NCBI RefSeq assembly: GCF_003991905.1
Contig: NZ_RSCL01000005.1
Span: 292,032 to 356,031, forward strand
Reading direction: 5' to 3'
DNA length: 64,000 nt
From: Dulcicalothrix desertica PCC 7102
GTDB taxonomy: Bacteria > Cyanobacteriota > Cyanobacteriia > Cyanobacteriales > Nostocaceae
In this document: positions 54,901 to 62,657 of the stretch, one piece after another
How positions within the stretch are numbered: position 1 is the first letter of the stretch
Layout: every line of letters begins with the position of its first letter
The notes under the pieces: model-generated
What the model saw: only the letters and a program-made list of their open reading frames with translations
What the model was told of the DNA's origin: nothing
Database searches by the model: none
Made by a program: the position numbers and the translations under genes

Positions 54901-55303
54901 TCGAAGCCCAGCGTTGTTCTAAGCTAGGTAGCAAAGATGCTGTAGTTAATGCCATTGAGGCGCCTGCTGAGGTAACTATTGCTTGCAGTCTTACTAAATT
55001 TTGGTTAGCGCGTGGTGGATATGCGGGAACCCCTATCACCCCTGCATACAAACATCCAAAAAAAGCAGTGATAAATTCTAATCCTGGTGGATACAGCAGT
55101 AAAGCGCGTTCTCCTGTCATCCCCATATTTTGGAGTTTCGCAGCAATAACGCGCGCTTTAAAGTCTAATTCCTGATAATTCAGACTATCAGTCTCAGCTT
55201 CTCCTTCCTGCAAAAATTTAAAAATTGTTTGCTCTGGCTGTTCTTGCGCTTTATTAATTAATAAATCTACTAAATTATCAACAGATTTGAGAAAAAGTTC
55301 CAT
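51968..55303 (-). CDS. Fused FAAL - ACP - thioester reductase
   Basis: 1111 residues. FAAL (1-590): YTSGSTGVPKGVMVSH, TWLPSFHDMGLIDG, FYPCYGMAEATL, SGKIQR. ACP (about 620-690): YYGLDSVQAVML. Reductase (about 735-1100): LLTGATGFLGAYLLQQL loop and YSQSKWVAEKL. It can turn a fatty acid into aldehyde or alcohol on one chain. The same three activities are encoded as separate genes at 40941-44590. First gene of the minus-strand operon, divergent from the alkyl-DHAP synthase gene across a 277-base AT-rich spacer that must hold both promoters. Confidence 0.94.
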   Translation of the reverse strand: MELFLKSVDNLVDLLINKAQEQPEQTIFKFLQEGEAETDSLNYQELDFKARVIAAKLQNMGMTGERALLLYPPGLEFITAFFGCLYAGVIGVPAYPPRANQNLVRLQAIVTSAGASMALTTASLLPSLEQRWASSLPLHWLATDSIKDNSASWKQILINQDSLAFLQYTSGSTGVPKGVMVSHGNLMHNSEYIRQAFELSPESVSVTWLPSFHDMGLIDGIIQPLYTGFLGVVMPPVAFIQQPIRWLQAISRYKATHCGGPNFGYDLCTKIKSEQLQGLDLSSWKSAYSGAEPVRRETLEKFTHTFADWGFQARFFYPCYGMAEATLMITGGAVNNEPVYCTVDSTALSQNQIIEVEDRNTQKPKHLVGCGHVWLDTKLVIVNPDTLTQCSSDQVGEIWVSGGSVAQGYWKQEEHTEQTFKAYLADSGSRPFLRTGDLGFVKNGELFVTGRLKDVVIIRGRNHYPQDIELTVERSNVSIRTSCSAAFSVEVAGEERLVIAVEVDRRFIRSHRQLERRQQQSIDGCEAVIASELDAPDTISVIRQAVSQHHDLQVYAVLLLKTGSIPKTSSGKIQRHACRNGFLNGTLDVVQQWIETVPVQSVIEETFHSTNVKPNWVVSLVAQKLQVNPQAINTQQPLSYYGLDSVQAVMLVADFEQYLERKLTPTLLYEYPTIDALVKYLDLVHTEASTTSIDNNQAPPLSVELNLNNEALLDPAICRITDFSEISKNKSILLTGATGFLGAYLLQQLCSEQKDVYCLVRASDTEIAKYRIQQNLELYGIWDESFSSRIIPVIGDLSKLKFGFANDEFENLASKIDTIYHSGALLNFVYPYCALKPVNVVGTQEILRLANQTKTKPVHYISSVSVFEGSAYANQVVTESDPLLHCEGIYMGYSQSKWVAEKLVMAACERGLPVCIYRPPLISGDSQTGAWYTSDFICRMIKGGIQMGYLPDLDFELDISPVDYVSKAIIYLSKQNHSNGQAFHLMNPSSIHWSELIDWMQSIGYSVQRISYNKWLEKLINTSATENQALYPLLPFFSQKWSSKQLTIPQLYQKLQAPNFSVDKTLNALAGSNITCPPVNSELLNIYFTYLINIGFLDKPRHFISPISSVS

Positions 55304-55580
55304 TCGATGCTGCCTAGCTTAAAATTTGTTTATTTCTGCTATGATTAAAAATGCTGCTGATTGAATTTTTAATACCAGAAGTTTAAATGTTATATATAAT
55401 CAATACTATTCAATACAATACATTTAGCAATCAGTAATTTCTCTAGTTTTGTTGATGACTTGCATTTAAGCATTTATACTGTTGGCAATTAAGTTAATAA
55501 ATAACTAAACCTAAATAATGTAGTGTAAATGTAGGTAAGCTGGGCATAGCGTACACCAACCGACTCAAATATTTATATTT

Positions 55581-57314
55581 ATGATAGAAAATAATCGTTG
55601 GCTTCACAAGTGGGGATTTAAAGATACGACTTTTAAAGTTAATAGCGATAATTCCGTGACAATGACTGGAAATCGCTACAAATTGGCAGGTTATAAAATT
55701 ACAAAACTATTGCCTTATTTTGAAGATCAATTAAAAGTTAAAATTGATTTTAATCATCCTCAAACTGAAGTCGAAAAGAAAACTGTAGCGTCTGCTAATA
55801 AAAATATACCTTTTTGTGAAGAGGTCAGTCAATTATTTAGTAACAACCACTATAGTTTCGCGGATCAAGAGAGATTACAACATAGTCATGGACAAACCTC
55901 AGCAGAGGAAGTATATAAAGTTCTTTATCATCAATTAGACCGTACTGTAGATATGGTGTTTTACTGCGAGTCAGAGAACGATGTTAAAACATTAATTGAA
56001 ATTGCGACGAAGCATAACGTGTGTCTAATTCCATATGGTGGTGGAACTAACGTTAGCTGCGCTCTTAAATTGCCATCTAATGAGCCAAGAATGATTGTAG
56101 CAGTAGATATGGGGAGGATGCAGCGTATTGAGTGGATAGATAAAGAGAATTTGCGTGCTTGTGTTCAAGCTGGAATTACTGGTGTTCAATTAGAAGAAGA
56201 ATTAAGAAATCAAGGATTTACTTGTGGTCATGAACCCGACAGTATGGAACTGTCTACATTAGGGGGTTGGATTGCCACTAATGCCAGTGGAATGAAGAAA
56301 AATCGCTATGGCAATATTGAGCAAATTGTAGAGAATATTACAATGATAACACCGTCAGGTATTCTTGAACAAACTCAACCTTCAAGTCGAGTTTCAATGG
56401 GAATGCAACCTCAAAACTTATTATTTGGCAGCGAAGGAAACCTAGGTATTATTACCAAAGCAGTTATAAAAATTCATCCACTTCCCCAAGTTCAAGAATA
56501 CAATTCTGTCATTTTTCCCAGTTTTGAGCATGGATTAAAGTTTTTAAATCAACTAGCGAAAACTGGCGCCATTCCAGCAAGTGTACGTTTAGTTGACAAC
56601 AAGCAATTCCGATTTGCTCAAGCTTTAAAGCCGGAAATTAAAGGTATCAAGGCTTTACTAAATAAATTAACCGAATTTTATGTATTTAAAATTCGTGGTT
56701 TAGACCCAAATAAAATGGCTGCTGCAACTATTGTTTTTGAAGGTGATCAACAAGAAGTTGCTTATCAAAAAGCAAGCATTAAATCCTTAGCAAAACAAAA
56801 TAAAGGATTAATTGCAGGTGGTAAAAATGGACAAAGAGGTTACATGCTAACCTTTGCTATTGCTTATATTCGAGATTTACTATTCAGTTTTCACATTCTC
56901 GGAGAAACGTTTGAGACAACTGTTCCTTGGAGCCAAGTTGAGGAAGTATGTAGAAGCGTGGAAGCTGCGATTGAAGAAGAACACAATAAACATAATCTTC
57001 CAGGTAAACCATATTTATCTTATCGTATCACTCAACTCTATCATACCAGCGTTTGTATTTACTTTACACATGCTATGTGCGCTAAAGGTATTAATAATCC
57101 AGAGAACGTTTTAAGTAAAATTGAACATTCATTACGAGAAATCATTATCAAAAATGGTGGTTCAATTTCACATCATCATGGAGTTGGTAAGCTTCGCAGT
57201 AGTTTTATGAAAGATATGATGACTTCTACAAGCATTGATTTATTAAAGAAAATGAAGAATAGTATTGACCACAGCAATATTTTTGGTATCAGAAATAACG
57301 TTTTTGATAGTTAA
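55581..57314 (+). CDS. Alkylglycerone-phosphate (alkyl-DHAP) synthase homologue
   Basis: 577-residue FAD enzyme of the VAO/PCMH family. The start WLHKWGFKDTTF...VTMTGNRYKLAG, the FAD loop CLIPYGGGTNVSC, the segment CGHEPDSMELSTLGGWIATN, FAIAYIRDL, GETFETTVPWSQV and the catalytic histidine run HHHGVGKLR (H531-533) follow the peroxisomal enzyme AGPS domain by domain. AGPS swaps the acyl chain of acyl-DHAP for a fatty alcohol and so makes the ether bond. This is the enzyme that defines ether-lipid synthesis, and the fatty alcohol would come from the neighbouring reductases. Related flavoproteins act on lactate or glycolate, but they lack the HHHGVGK with these flanks. Confidence 0.88.
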   Translation: MIENNRWLHKWGFKDTTFKVNSDNSVTMTGNRYKLAGYKITKLLPYFEDQLKVKIDFNHPQTEVEKKTVASANKNIPFCEEVSQLFSNNHYSFADQERLQHSHGQTSAEEVYKVLYHQLDRTVDMVFYCESENDVKTLIEIATKHNVCLIPYGGGTNVSCALKLPSNEPRMIVAVDMGRMQRIEWIDKENLRACVQAGITGVQLEEELRNQGFTCGHEPDSMELSTLGGWIATNASGMKKNRYGNIEQIVENITMITPSGILEQTQPSSRVSMGMQPQNLLFGSEGNLGIITKAVIKIHPLPQVQEYNSVIFPSFEHGLKFLNQLAKTGAIPASVRLVDNKQFRFAQALKPEIKGIKALLNKLTEFYVFKIRGLDPNKMAAATIVFEGDQQEVAYQKASIKSLAKQNKGLIAGGKNGQRGYMLTFAIAYIRDLLFSFHILGETFETTVPWSQVEEVCRSVEAAIEEEHNKHNLPGKPYLSYRITQLYHTSVCIYFTHAMCAKGINNPENVLSKIEHSLREIIIKNGGSISHHHGVGKLRSSFMKDMMTSTSIDLLKKMKNSIDHSNIFGIRNNVFDS

Positions 57315-57327
57315 TATCGTGCGTGTT

Positions 57328-57355
57328 GTAGAGACGTGACATGTCACGTCTCTAC
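57328..57355. repeat. 28-bp perfect palindrome, dispersed family, copy 3
   Basis: Half site GTAGAGACGTGACA followed by its exact reverse complement, 13 bases after the stop of the alkyl-DHAP synthase gene and 37 before the HAD gene. It shares the outer 12 bases of the half site with copy 2. Confidence 0.9.
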
Positions 57356-57392
57356 ATATATATAATTTTTTACATAGGATTGTTACATCGTA

Positions 57393-58046
57393 ATGGATAC
57401 CGCAAAGCAACTCTCATCATCTACTAGTCAAACCCGTCCAGTTGTTGCAGTATTTGATTTTGATGGAACTTTGACTTTTAAAGATTCTTTTTTACCATTT
57501 TTAGAATCAACTCATGGTCGTTTTTACTGGCTATACTTAATACCCCATACTATAAGTATAATTTGCTATTTACTCAAAACTATATCTAACCACAAGATCA
57601 AAGAAATATTGCTTCCTAGTTTTTTTAAACGCTGCCTACAACGCAAGATAGAGTTACTAAGCAATGATTTTGCTATTAAGGGAATACCAAAATTACTTAA
57701 TCCAGTTGCAATTGAAAAGTTAAAATGGCATCAAAGCCAAGGTCATCGAATTATAATCGTTAGTGCTAATTTAGAAATATATCTTATCCCTTGGGCAAAA
57801 ATCATGGGTATAGATAGTGTATTAGCAACTCAATTACATTTTAATAATGGTATATTTACAGGTATTGATGGAAAGTGTTGTTACGGTCAAGAAAAAGTCA
57901 GGCGCCTGCAAGAATTATTAGGTTCTCTTGATGATTACTGTCTTCATATCTATGGAGACAGCAGAGGAGATAAAGAAATGTTAGATATTGCCGATTACCC
58001 GTATTATCGTATCTTTAACCCAGGTCAAAGCTTATTTATAAAATAA
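57393..58046 (+). CDS. HAD-IB family phosphatase (SerB/PgpC-like)
   Basis: 217 residues. Motif I FDFDGTLT (nucleophile D22, acid D24), motif II VSANLE, motif IV YGDSRGDKEML. A hydrophobic stretch (FYWLYLIPHTISIICYLL) in the cap suggests membrane contact, as in phosphatidylglycerophosphatase C. It may remove phosphate from an alkyl-acyl-glycerol phosphate before head-group addition (inference). It ends only 33 bases from the broken nifK end. Confidence 0.88.
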   Translation: MDTAKQLSSSTSQTRPVVAVFDFDGTLTFKDSFLPFLESTHGRFYWLYLIPHTISIICYLLKTISNHKIKEILLPSFFKRCLQRKIELLSNDFAIKGIPKLLNPVAIEKLKWHQSQGHRIIIVSANLEIYLIPWAKIMGIDSVLATQLHFNNGIFTGIDGKCCYGQEKVRRLQELLGSLDDYCLHIYGDSRGDKEMLDIADYPYYRIFNPGQSLFIK

Positions 58047-58079
58047 AACTCGTCGCCGCAGGAGAATTAAACTTGATAC

Positions 58080-58098
58080 TCAACACATTAGGGAACGG
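58080..58098. other. nifK: nifK interruption border
   Basis: On the minus strand the nifK frame reads ...HFRSLM then C and a stop (58080-58082), where intact NifK continues FTEPVDFF. Similarity therefore ends within the words TTCCCTAATGT. This is expected for a programmed element border or a recombination breakpoint. The matching 3' exon of nifK (some 80 codons) is not present anywhere in the window, so the core repeat cannot be confirmed. Confidence 0.7.
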
Positions 58099-59372
58099 AA
58101 GTGCCACAAGTCTTTTTGAATCCAAACAGTGGCGCCTTGACCGAATGGGCTAGCTTTGAGCATTTCTTCCATTTCAGCCTTAAATTCTTGGTCACCGTTG
58201 TTGCAAAGAATGTGAACAGGTTCGGCGCCCATTTCGAGCAAGAACGAAGTTACACTGTAAACAAGGTCAGGGTCGCCGTAGATAGCGAACTTCTTACCGT
58301 GAATCCACGCATAAGAGTCAGTCATCGCGTCAACTAAACGACCGCGTTCAACTTCCAACTCTTTAGGAATAGCCTTACCAGTAATTTCTGATATAGCCAT
58401 CAAGAATTCGTCAGTACCCTTAACACCGAAAGGACGAAGAACTTTAGTGTCTTGCTTCCAGGTTTTCTCGATGTACTCGCGAGTTTTCTGTGTGGTGTAG
58501 CGTTGTAAACAAACAGTAGCTTTCGCGTTGATGGTATCAGCTACATCTTCAATTTTGGTTCCACCTGGGTACATTTGATACTCACCATCGTTAGGAGCAT
58601 CAAAGTAATCGCTGGTGTCAGAAACGATGGTATGCTCAACTCCCATCAAGCCAAGCATATGCTTAACTTCACGGTTGTTACCTACATAGGTATCAAAACC
58701 AGAGATAATATTTACTTTACCGTTGGCTTTGCCCTTCTTACCTTCAGTGAGGTTAAGAAGAATACCCTTCATCATGTTGTCGTAGCCAGTGGTATGTGAA
58801 CCAACAAAGCTAGGAGTGTGAGCGAAAGGAATTGGTAAATCTTGGGGTACAGCACCAGCACCTTTAGCGTTGGTAATGAAGGCGCCAAGGTCATCTCCAA
58901 TAACTTCAGCCATACAGGTTGTGCAAACAGCAATCATTTTGGGCTTGTAAAGTTTGTAAGAAACTTCCAAACCTTCAATCATGTTGTTCAAACCACCGAA
59001 TACTGCCGCATCTTCAGTCATCGAAGAGGATACTGCCGAGCAAGGCTCTTTGTAGTGACGGCTAAGGTGTGTACGGAAATATGCCACACAACCCTGAGAC
59101 CCTTGAACAAAAGGAAGAGTTCCTTCAATACCCAATGCTGCGAACATGGCGCCTACTGGTTGGCAACCTTTAGCTGGGTTAACAGTTAATGCTTCACGAG
59201 CAAAATTCTTTTCGCGGTATTCCCAACCTTTTGTCCACTCAGAAACACGTTGTACTTCTTCTGCTGGGTGGGCGCCTTCAAATTGTTCGTGCTTGTTCTT
59301 GAAGAGTTGAGTGTATTCTTCTTGCTTGAAAAGCTCTAAGTGGTCAACAATACGTTCTGGATTCTGTGGCAT
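58080..59372 (-). CDS. nifK: Nitrogenase MoFe protein beta chain, 3'-truncated by interruption
   Basis: 430 residues from MPQNPERIVDHLELF; the intact cyanobacterial protein is about 512. P-cluster ligands are present in KGCQPVG, GSQGCVAYF and CTTCMAEVIG. The product would lack the last 80 or so residues, which help form the tetramer and the end of the Rossmann-like domain III, so nitrogenase cannot assemble in this DNA configuration. The break coincides with the edge of the lipid island. Coding quality up to the break is perfect, which argues for a reversible, heterocyst-specific interruption and not for decay. Upstream lies the end of nifD. Confidence 0.95.
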   Translation of the reverse strand: MPQNPERIVDHLELFKQEEYTQLFKNKHEQFEGAHPAEEVQRVSEWTKGWEYREKNFAREALTVNPAKGCQPVGAMFAALGIEGTLPFVQGSQGCVAYFRTHLSRHYKEPCSAVSSSMTEDAAVFGGLNNMIEGLEVSYKLYKPKMIAVCTTCMAEVIGDDLGAFITNAKGAGAVPQDLPIPFAHTPSFVGSHTTGYDNMMKGILLNLTEGKKGKANGKVNIISGFDTYVGNNREVKHMLGLMGVEHTIVSDTSDYFDAPNDGEYQMYPGGTKIEDVADTINAKATVCLQRYTTQKTREYIEKTWKQDTKVLRPFGVKGTDEFLMAISEITGKAIPKELEVERGRLVDAMTDSYAWIHGKKFAIYGDPDLVYSVTSFLLEMGAEPVHILCNNGDQEFKAEMEEMLKASPFGQGATVWIQKDLWHFRSLMC

Positions 59373-59472
59373 TTTCTTTATCTCTTTTGTTGATTAATGG
59401 GTTTTGGTTGGAAGCGCGGGTTTATCTATATCCTGGTAAATAATTGAAAATTTACGTTAACCCGCCCGTACA

Positions 59473-59590
59473 GGAGTTATGAGTTATGAGTTTTGTAGAG
59501 TTAGGGGAGTTAGGAGCCACAGATAAACAAACTAGCTGTTAACTCTTAACTCCTCACTCCTAACTCTTAACTCTTAACTAATTCCTAACT
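59473..59590. repeat. Inverted heptamer repeats in the nifD-nifK spacer
   Basis: About 223 bases separate nifD and nifK. GAGTTATGAGTTATGAG and GAGTTAGGGGAGTTAGGAG on the left face TAACTCTTAACTCCTCACTCC and CCTAACTCTTAACTC on the right. These short tandem repeats in opposite directions can form a long hairpin in the nif mRNA. Confidence 0.85.
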
Positions 59591-59595
59591 TTTAA

Positions 59596-59730
59596 TTAAG
59601 CAGCTTTAGCAGTAACTTCAGCTTTTTTCCAAGGAGTGTTGATTAATCCCCAGGTTGGGCTGTTGAGTGCTAAGTCCATATCACGTGCGAAGATTGCAAA
59701 TCCGTCGTAACCGTGATAAGGGCCGGAGTA
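59596..59730 (-). CDS. nifD: 3' exon of nifD (last 44 codons), split by the nifD element
   Basis: Reading the minus strand from 59730 gives [20 protein letters not shown] and then the NifD C-terminus ...[15 protein letters not shown] and a stop at 59596-59598. The matching 5' part of nifD is not in the window. Homology to NifD ends exactly at the Tyr codon of the core site (YSGP), the same point where Anabaena nifD is interrupted. Before it, the element reads HFLN in place of the expected WD. The exon is restored to the gene only after excision in heterocysts. Confidence 0.95.
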   Translation of the reverse strand, partial: YSGPYHGYDGFAIFARDMDLALNSPTWGLINTPWKKAEVTAKAA

Positions 59731-59734
59731 ATTC
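59724..59734 (-). other. nifD element recombination core site
   Basis: The minus strand reads GAATTACTCCG. The known core repeat of the Anabaena nifD element is GGATTACTCCG; one base differs. XisA recombines the two core copies during heterocyst development. The other copy lies to the right of the window. Confidence 0.85.
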
Positions 59735-59908
59735 AAAAAATGCATTAAGATTTAATGTTAAATATTAACAATGTTTCTCTAATACTTTGTTTATAGATAA
59801 CACATATATTTATAAACTGAATGTAGGCTAAATTGATTATTAGGGTAAATGCATCTACGCTTCAAATGATGCGGCGCCACATTTCTATTTCATTTTTTCA
59901 ACGAGCAT

Positions 59909-61210
59909 ATGCAAGCAAAAATACAGCAAGAATTAGAAATAATTAATCAACGTTTAAAATCAGCAAAAACAAAAGTAACAATTCGCGAATCAAATGGAAG
60001 TTTACAGCTACGTGCAACATTACCACTCAAACCAGGTGATAAAAACACAAACGGCGCCGATAGAAAACAGTATAATATAAGCTTGAATATTCCTGCTAAC
60101 TTAGATGGATTAAAAACAGCAGAGGAAGAAGCACATGAACTAGGTAAACTAATCGCGCGTAAAACCTTTGAATGGAATCATAAATACTTAGGTAACGAAG
60201 CAATAAAAAAAGACTTTAAAAAAATCTGTGAATTATTAGAACAATTTGAATACGAGTATTTTAAAACACATAAACGCACTACCAAAAGCGAACATACATT
60301 TTTTTATTATTATTCTCGAACAAAGCGCATCACTAACCCTGAAGATATAGCGACTACCGAAAATCTAATCGGTTATATTGAAAAACTTGATAAAGAATGG
60401 GTAAGATACAATGCAGCAAGAGCAATATCAGCATTTTGTCAAACATTTAAAATAGACATAGATTTATCAAAATATTCTAAAATGCCAGAGCGCAATTCTA
60501 GAAATATACCCTCTGACGAGGAAATATCTACAGGATTTACTAAATTTGAAAATTATCTATATAATAGAGGCAATCAAGTTAATCAAGATGTACAAGATAG
60601 CTGGCAGTTATGGCGATGGACATACGGAATGCTAGCAGTCTTTGGTTTACGTCCACGCGAGCTTTTTATTAACCCTGATATTACATGGTGGTTAAGCCAA
60701 GAAAATATAGACTTAACATGGAAAGTCCACAAAGACTGTAAAACCGGAGAAAGACAAGCATTACCATTACATAAACAATGGATTGAAGATTTTGACTTGA
60801 GAAATGCTAAACCTTTAAAAATGCTAGCAACGGCAATAAGTAAAAAAGACAAGACTAAACATGCTGATATAACAGCATTAACACAACGAGTAAGCTGGTG
60901 GTTTAGAAAAGTAGGACTAGACTTTAAACCGTATGACTTACGTCACGCATGGGCAATACGCGCACATGTTCTAGGAATACCAATTAAAGCAGCAGCAGAT
61001 AATTTAGGTCATAGCGTCCAGGTGCATACCGAAACCTATCAACGCTGGTTTTCGCTAGATATGCGAAAATTAGCAATTAATCAAGCCTTGAGTAAGAGAA
61101 ATGAGATTGAAGTAATTAGGCATGAGAATGCGAGCTTGAGCGTAGAGAATGAGAAGTTAAAGCTGGAAATTGAGAAGTTAAAGATGGAGTTAGTTTATAA
61201 GCGGAGTTAA
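59909..61210 (+). CDS. xisA: XisA site-specific recombinase (nifD element excisase)
   Basis: 433-residue tyrosine recombinase. It shares long runs with Anabaena XisA as I remember it, for example SAKTKVTIRESNGSLQLRAT (residues 17-36) and DSWQLWRWTYGMLAVFGLRP. Catalytic region: R in GLRPRE, LRHAWAIR (H, R), LGHS and tyrosine in TETYQRW. The C-terminus is a coiled coil (SVENEKLKLEIEKLKMEL). It lies 175 bases inside the element beside the nifD 3' exon, as in Anabaena. The N-terminus here lacks about 40 residues compared with my memory of XisA; the start MQAKIQQELEIINQRL may be the true one. Confidence 0.95.
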   Translation: MQAKIQQELEIINQRLKSAKTKVTIRESNGSLQLRATLPLKPGDKNTNGADRKQYNISLNIPANLDGLKTAEEEAHELGKLIARKTFEWNHKYLGNEAIKKDFKKICELLEQFEYEYFKTHKRTTKSEHTFFYYYSRTKRITNPEDIATTENLIGYIEKLDKEWVRYNAARAISAFCQTFKIDIDLSKYSKMPERNSRNIPSDEEISTGFTKFENYLYNRGNQVNQDVQDSWQLWRWTYGMLAVFGLRPRELFINPDITWWLSQENIDLTWKVHKDCKTGERQALPLHKQWIEDFDLRNAKPLKMLATAISKKDKTKHADITALTQRVSWWFRKVGLDFKPYDLRHAWAIRAHVLGIPIKAAADNLGHSVQVHTETYQRWFSLDMRKLAINQALSKRNEIEVIRHENASLSVENEKLKLEIEKLKMELVYKRS

Positions 61211-61226
61211 TAAGACCTCTCCCCAA

Positions 61227-61272
61227 CCCCTCTCCGTTCACGTAGTGTGCCGCTTCGGCAAGCGGAGAGGGG
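61227..61272 (+). terminator. GC-rich hairpin after xisA
   Basis: CCCCTCTCCG (61227-61236) pairs perfectly with CGGAGAGGGG (61263-61272). It is 17 bases after the xisA stop, so it can end xisA transcription, although no T run follows. The rest of the gap to 61526 holds two ATTGTCAT(A/G)CTGAAC words at about 61312-61345, related to the dispersed GCTGAGGAACG repeat, and no gene. Confidence 0.6.
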
Positions 61273-61526
61273 CACTAATATATTTGTTAAAATACAACAT
61301 AGCAACACTAAATTGTCATACTGAACACTAAATTGTCATGCTGAACGCAGTGAAGCATCTCATAACGTATCGATATTTATAAAATTCTAGCCTTTACAAA
61401 AAAGCTCCGCTTTACGCAAGATGAATGGAAATAATATACTAACAATCAGAGATGGAATGAGTAATTATACATTGAAATATGCCAAGTTAAAAAAGTATTA
61501 CAAATCTACTTGATGAACAAGAAGCT

Positions 61527-62273
61527 TTGATTCCTAAATATCGAGACAAATGGCGTTTTATTGAGAATTCGCTAGAACTAATTAGTCGCGATAACATTAT
61601 AGAGGTAATTAATGCAGCTTACTTCAGCACTGGATACCCAGAACCCGAAATTTTATTTTATAATAACCCCTTGATAGCGATTCAAGAAGTAACTTGTATA
61701 AAAGATTTCAAAATCTATTTAGGTCGTGATATTCATATTAAGTTTTATAAGCGGGTATTTGAACATCTTGAATATGGCTTGAAGCAGCAGCTTGATGCTA
61801 ACCTCTTTATTAGATTACGCAATCAAACGCTATATACTGAGTATCCATACTACTCAACCAACGATAAACCTCAAATATGCTACTTTTCACATTCTATAAT
61901 AAATTGTCTCAGAGAGCAAATAATCGCCGACCTAGAAAAAACTAATGCCGAATTAGAATATAGTGATGTTCTATACTTTACAAGTAACTTCACTAGACCA
62001 GCAGAATGGGCTGCTTGGGCATGTATGTTCGATTTCTGTATTTCAGTTCTTAAGTGTCATTATGACAAGAGAAAATGGCAAGTCATTCAGCAGTTGATAC
62101 AAAATAGCGGTTTCTTATTTATGTACGAGAATGTTTGTATTGCCATCAATCGTCCTTCCAAACTGTCTTACGACGAAGAAAACTTGCTTCATGGGGATGA
62201 AGAACCAGCACTTCAGTTTGCCGATGGTTATGATATTTATGCTAATCACGGAAAATCTCCATTTGTATCTTAA
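61527..62273 (+). CDS. DUF6745 family protein, probable nonsense mutation at codon 4
   Basis: 248 residues from TTG 61527. The C-terminal motif RPSKLSYDEENLLHGDEEPAL followed by QFADGYDIYANHG is typical of DUF6745, a family of unknown function common in cyanobacteria and often near leucine-rich repeat genes. The natural start seems to be ATG 61479: it reads M-P-S-stop-K-S-I-T-N-L-L-D-E-Q-E-A-L-I-P in the same frame, and the residues after the TAA (61488-61490) look like the normal family start. So the gene has either become a pseudogene or now starts at a later, weaker codon. Confidence 0.75.
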   Translation: MIPKYRDKWRFIENSLELISRDNIIEVINAAYFSTGYPEPEILFYNNPLIAIQEVTCIKDFKIYLGRDIHIKFYKRVFEHLEYGLKQQLDANLFIRLRNQTLYTEYPYYSTNDKPQICYFSHSIINCLREQIIADLEKTNAELEYSDVLYFTSNFTRPAEWAAWACMFDFCISVLKCHYDKRKWQVIQQLIQNSGFLFMYENVCIAINRPSKLSYDEENLLHGDEEPALQFADGYDIYANHGKSPFVS

Positions 62274-62283
62274 GTAACCACTA

Positions 62284-62469
62284 ATGGACACAATTATTTA
62301 TCCTGGCTACGTGCGCGTAGTTATTCGTAAATCTGACGGCTGGCATTTTGTTAAAGATAAGCCTTTTTATAATCCACTGAATTTTCCGAAATTACAGCAG
62401 GAAGACATATTTTCCATGCTTGGGTTAACTATGAAAGAGGTTGCAAATGAACGAGCGAAAAATCAATAA
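62284..62469 (+). CDS. Hypothetical protein, 61 aa
   Basis: Starts 11 bases after the DUF6745 gene. The sequence (MDTIIYPGYVRVVIRKSDGW...) has no family I recognise. Spacing, shared strand and the overlap with the next small frame suggest a small operon carried by the nifD element. Confidence 0.55.
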   Translation: MDTIIYPGYVRVVIRKSDGWHFVKDKPFYNPLNFPKLQQEDIFSMLGLTMKEVANERAKNQ

Positions 62470-62596
62470 TGCAACTCACGGTTTCTACTTAGCCAATATA
62501 TTAGAAAAAAAATATTACTATTGTGGAACTGAATGGGAAGATGTTGAGCGAACATTACGTGAAGATTTGGGTATTGGCGCCCTTGAACGCACATGA
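62447..62596 (+). CDS. Hypothetical protein, 49 aa
   Basis: Frame of 50 codons from ATG 62447, overlapping the previous gene by 23 bases. It begins MNERKINNATHGFYLANILE and continues KKYYYCGTEWEDVERTLRED. The pattern resembles small DUF6745-associated proteins, but I cannot name a family. Confidence 0.45.
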   Translation: MNERKINNATHGFYLANILEKKYYYCGTEWEDVERTLREDLGIGALERT

Positions 62597-62657
62597 TAAT
62601 GTTACAGATATTGAAATATGTTAATTGTTATATGTTATATATAACGTCGGTGTAATA

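Noticed and set aside
59545..59560. ACTCCTCACTCC resembling the Yfr1 small RNA core
   Set aside because: It is part of the heptamer repeat tract, and the Yfr1 flanking hairpins are missing.
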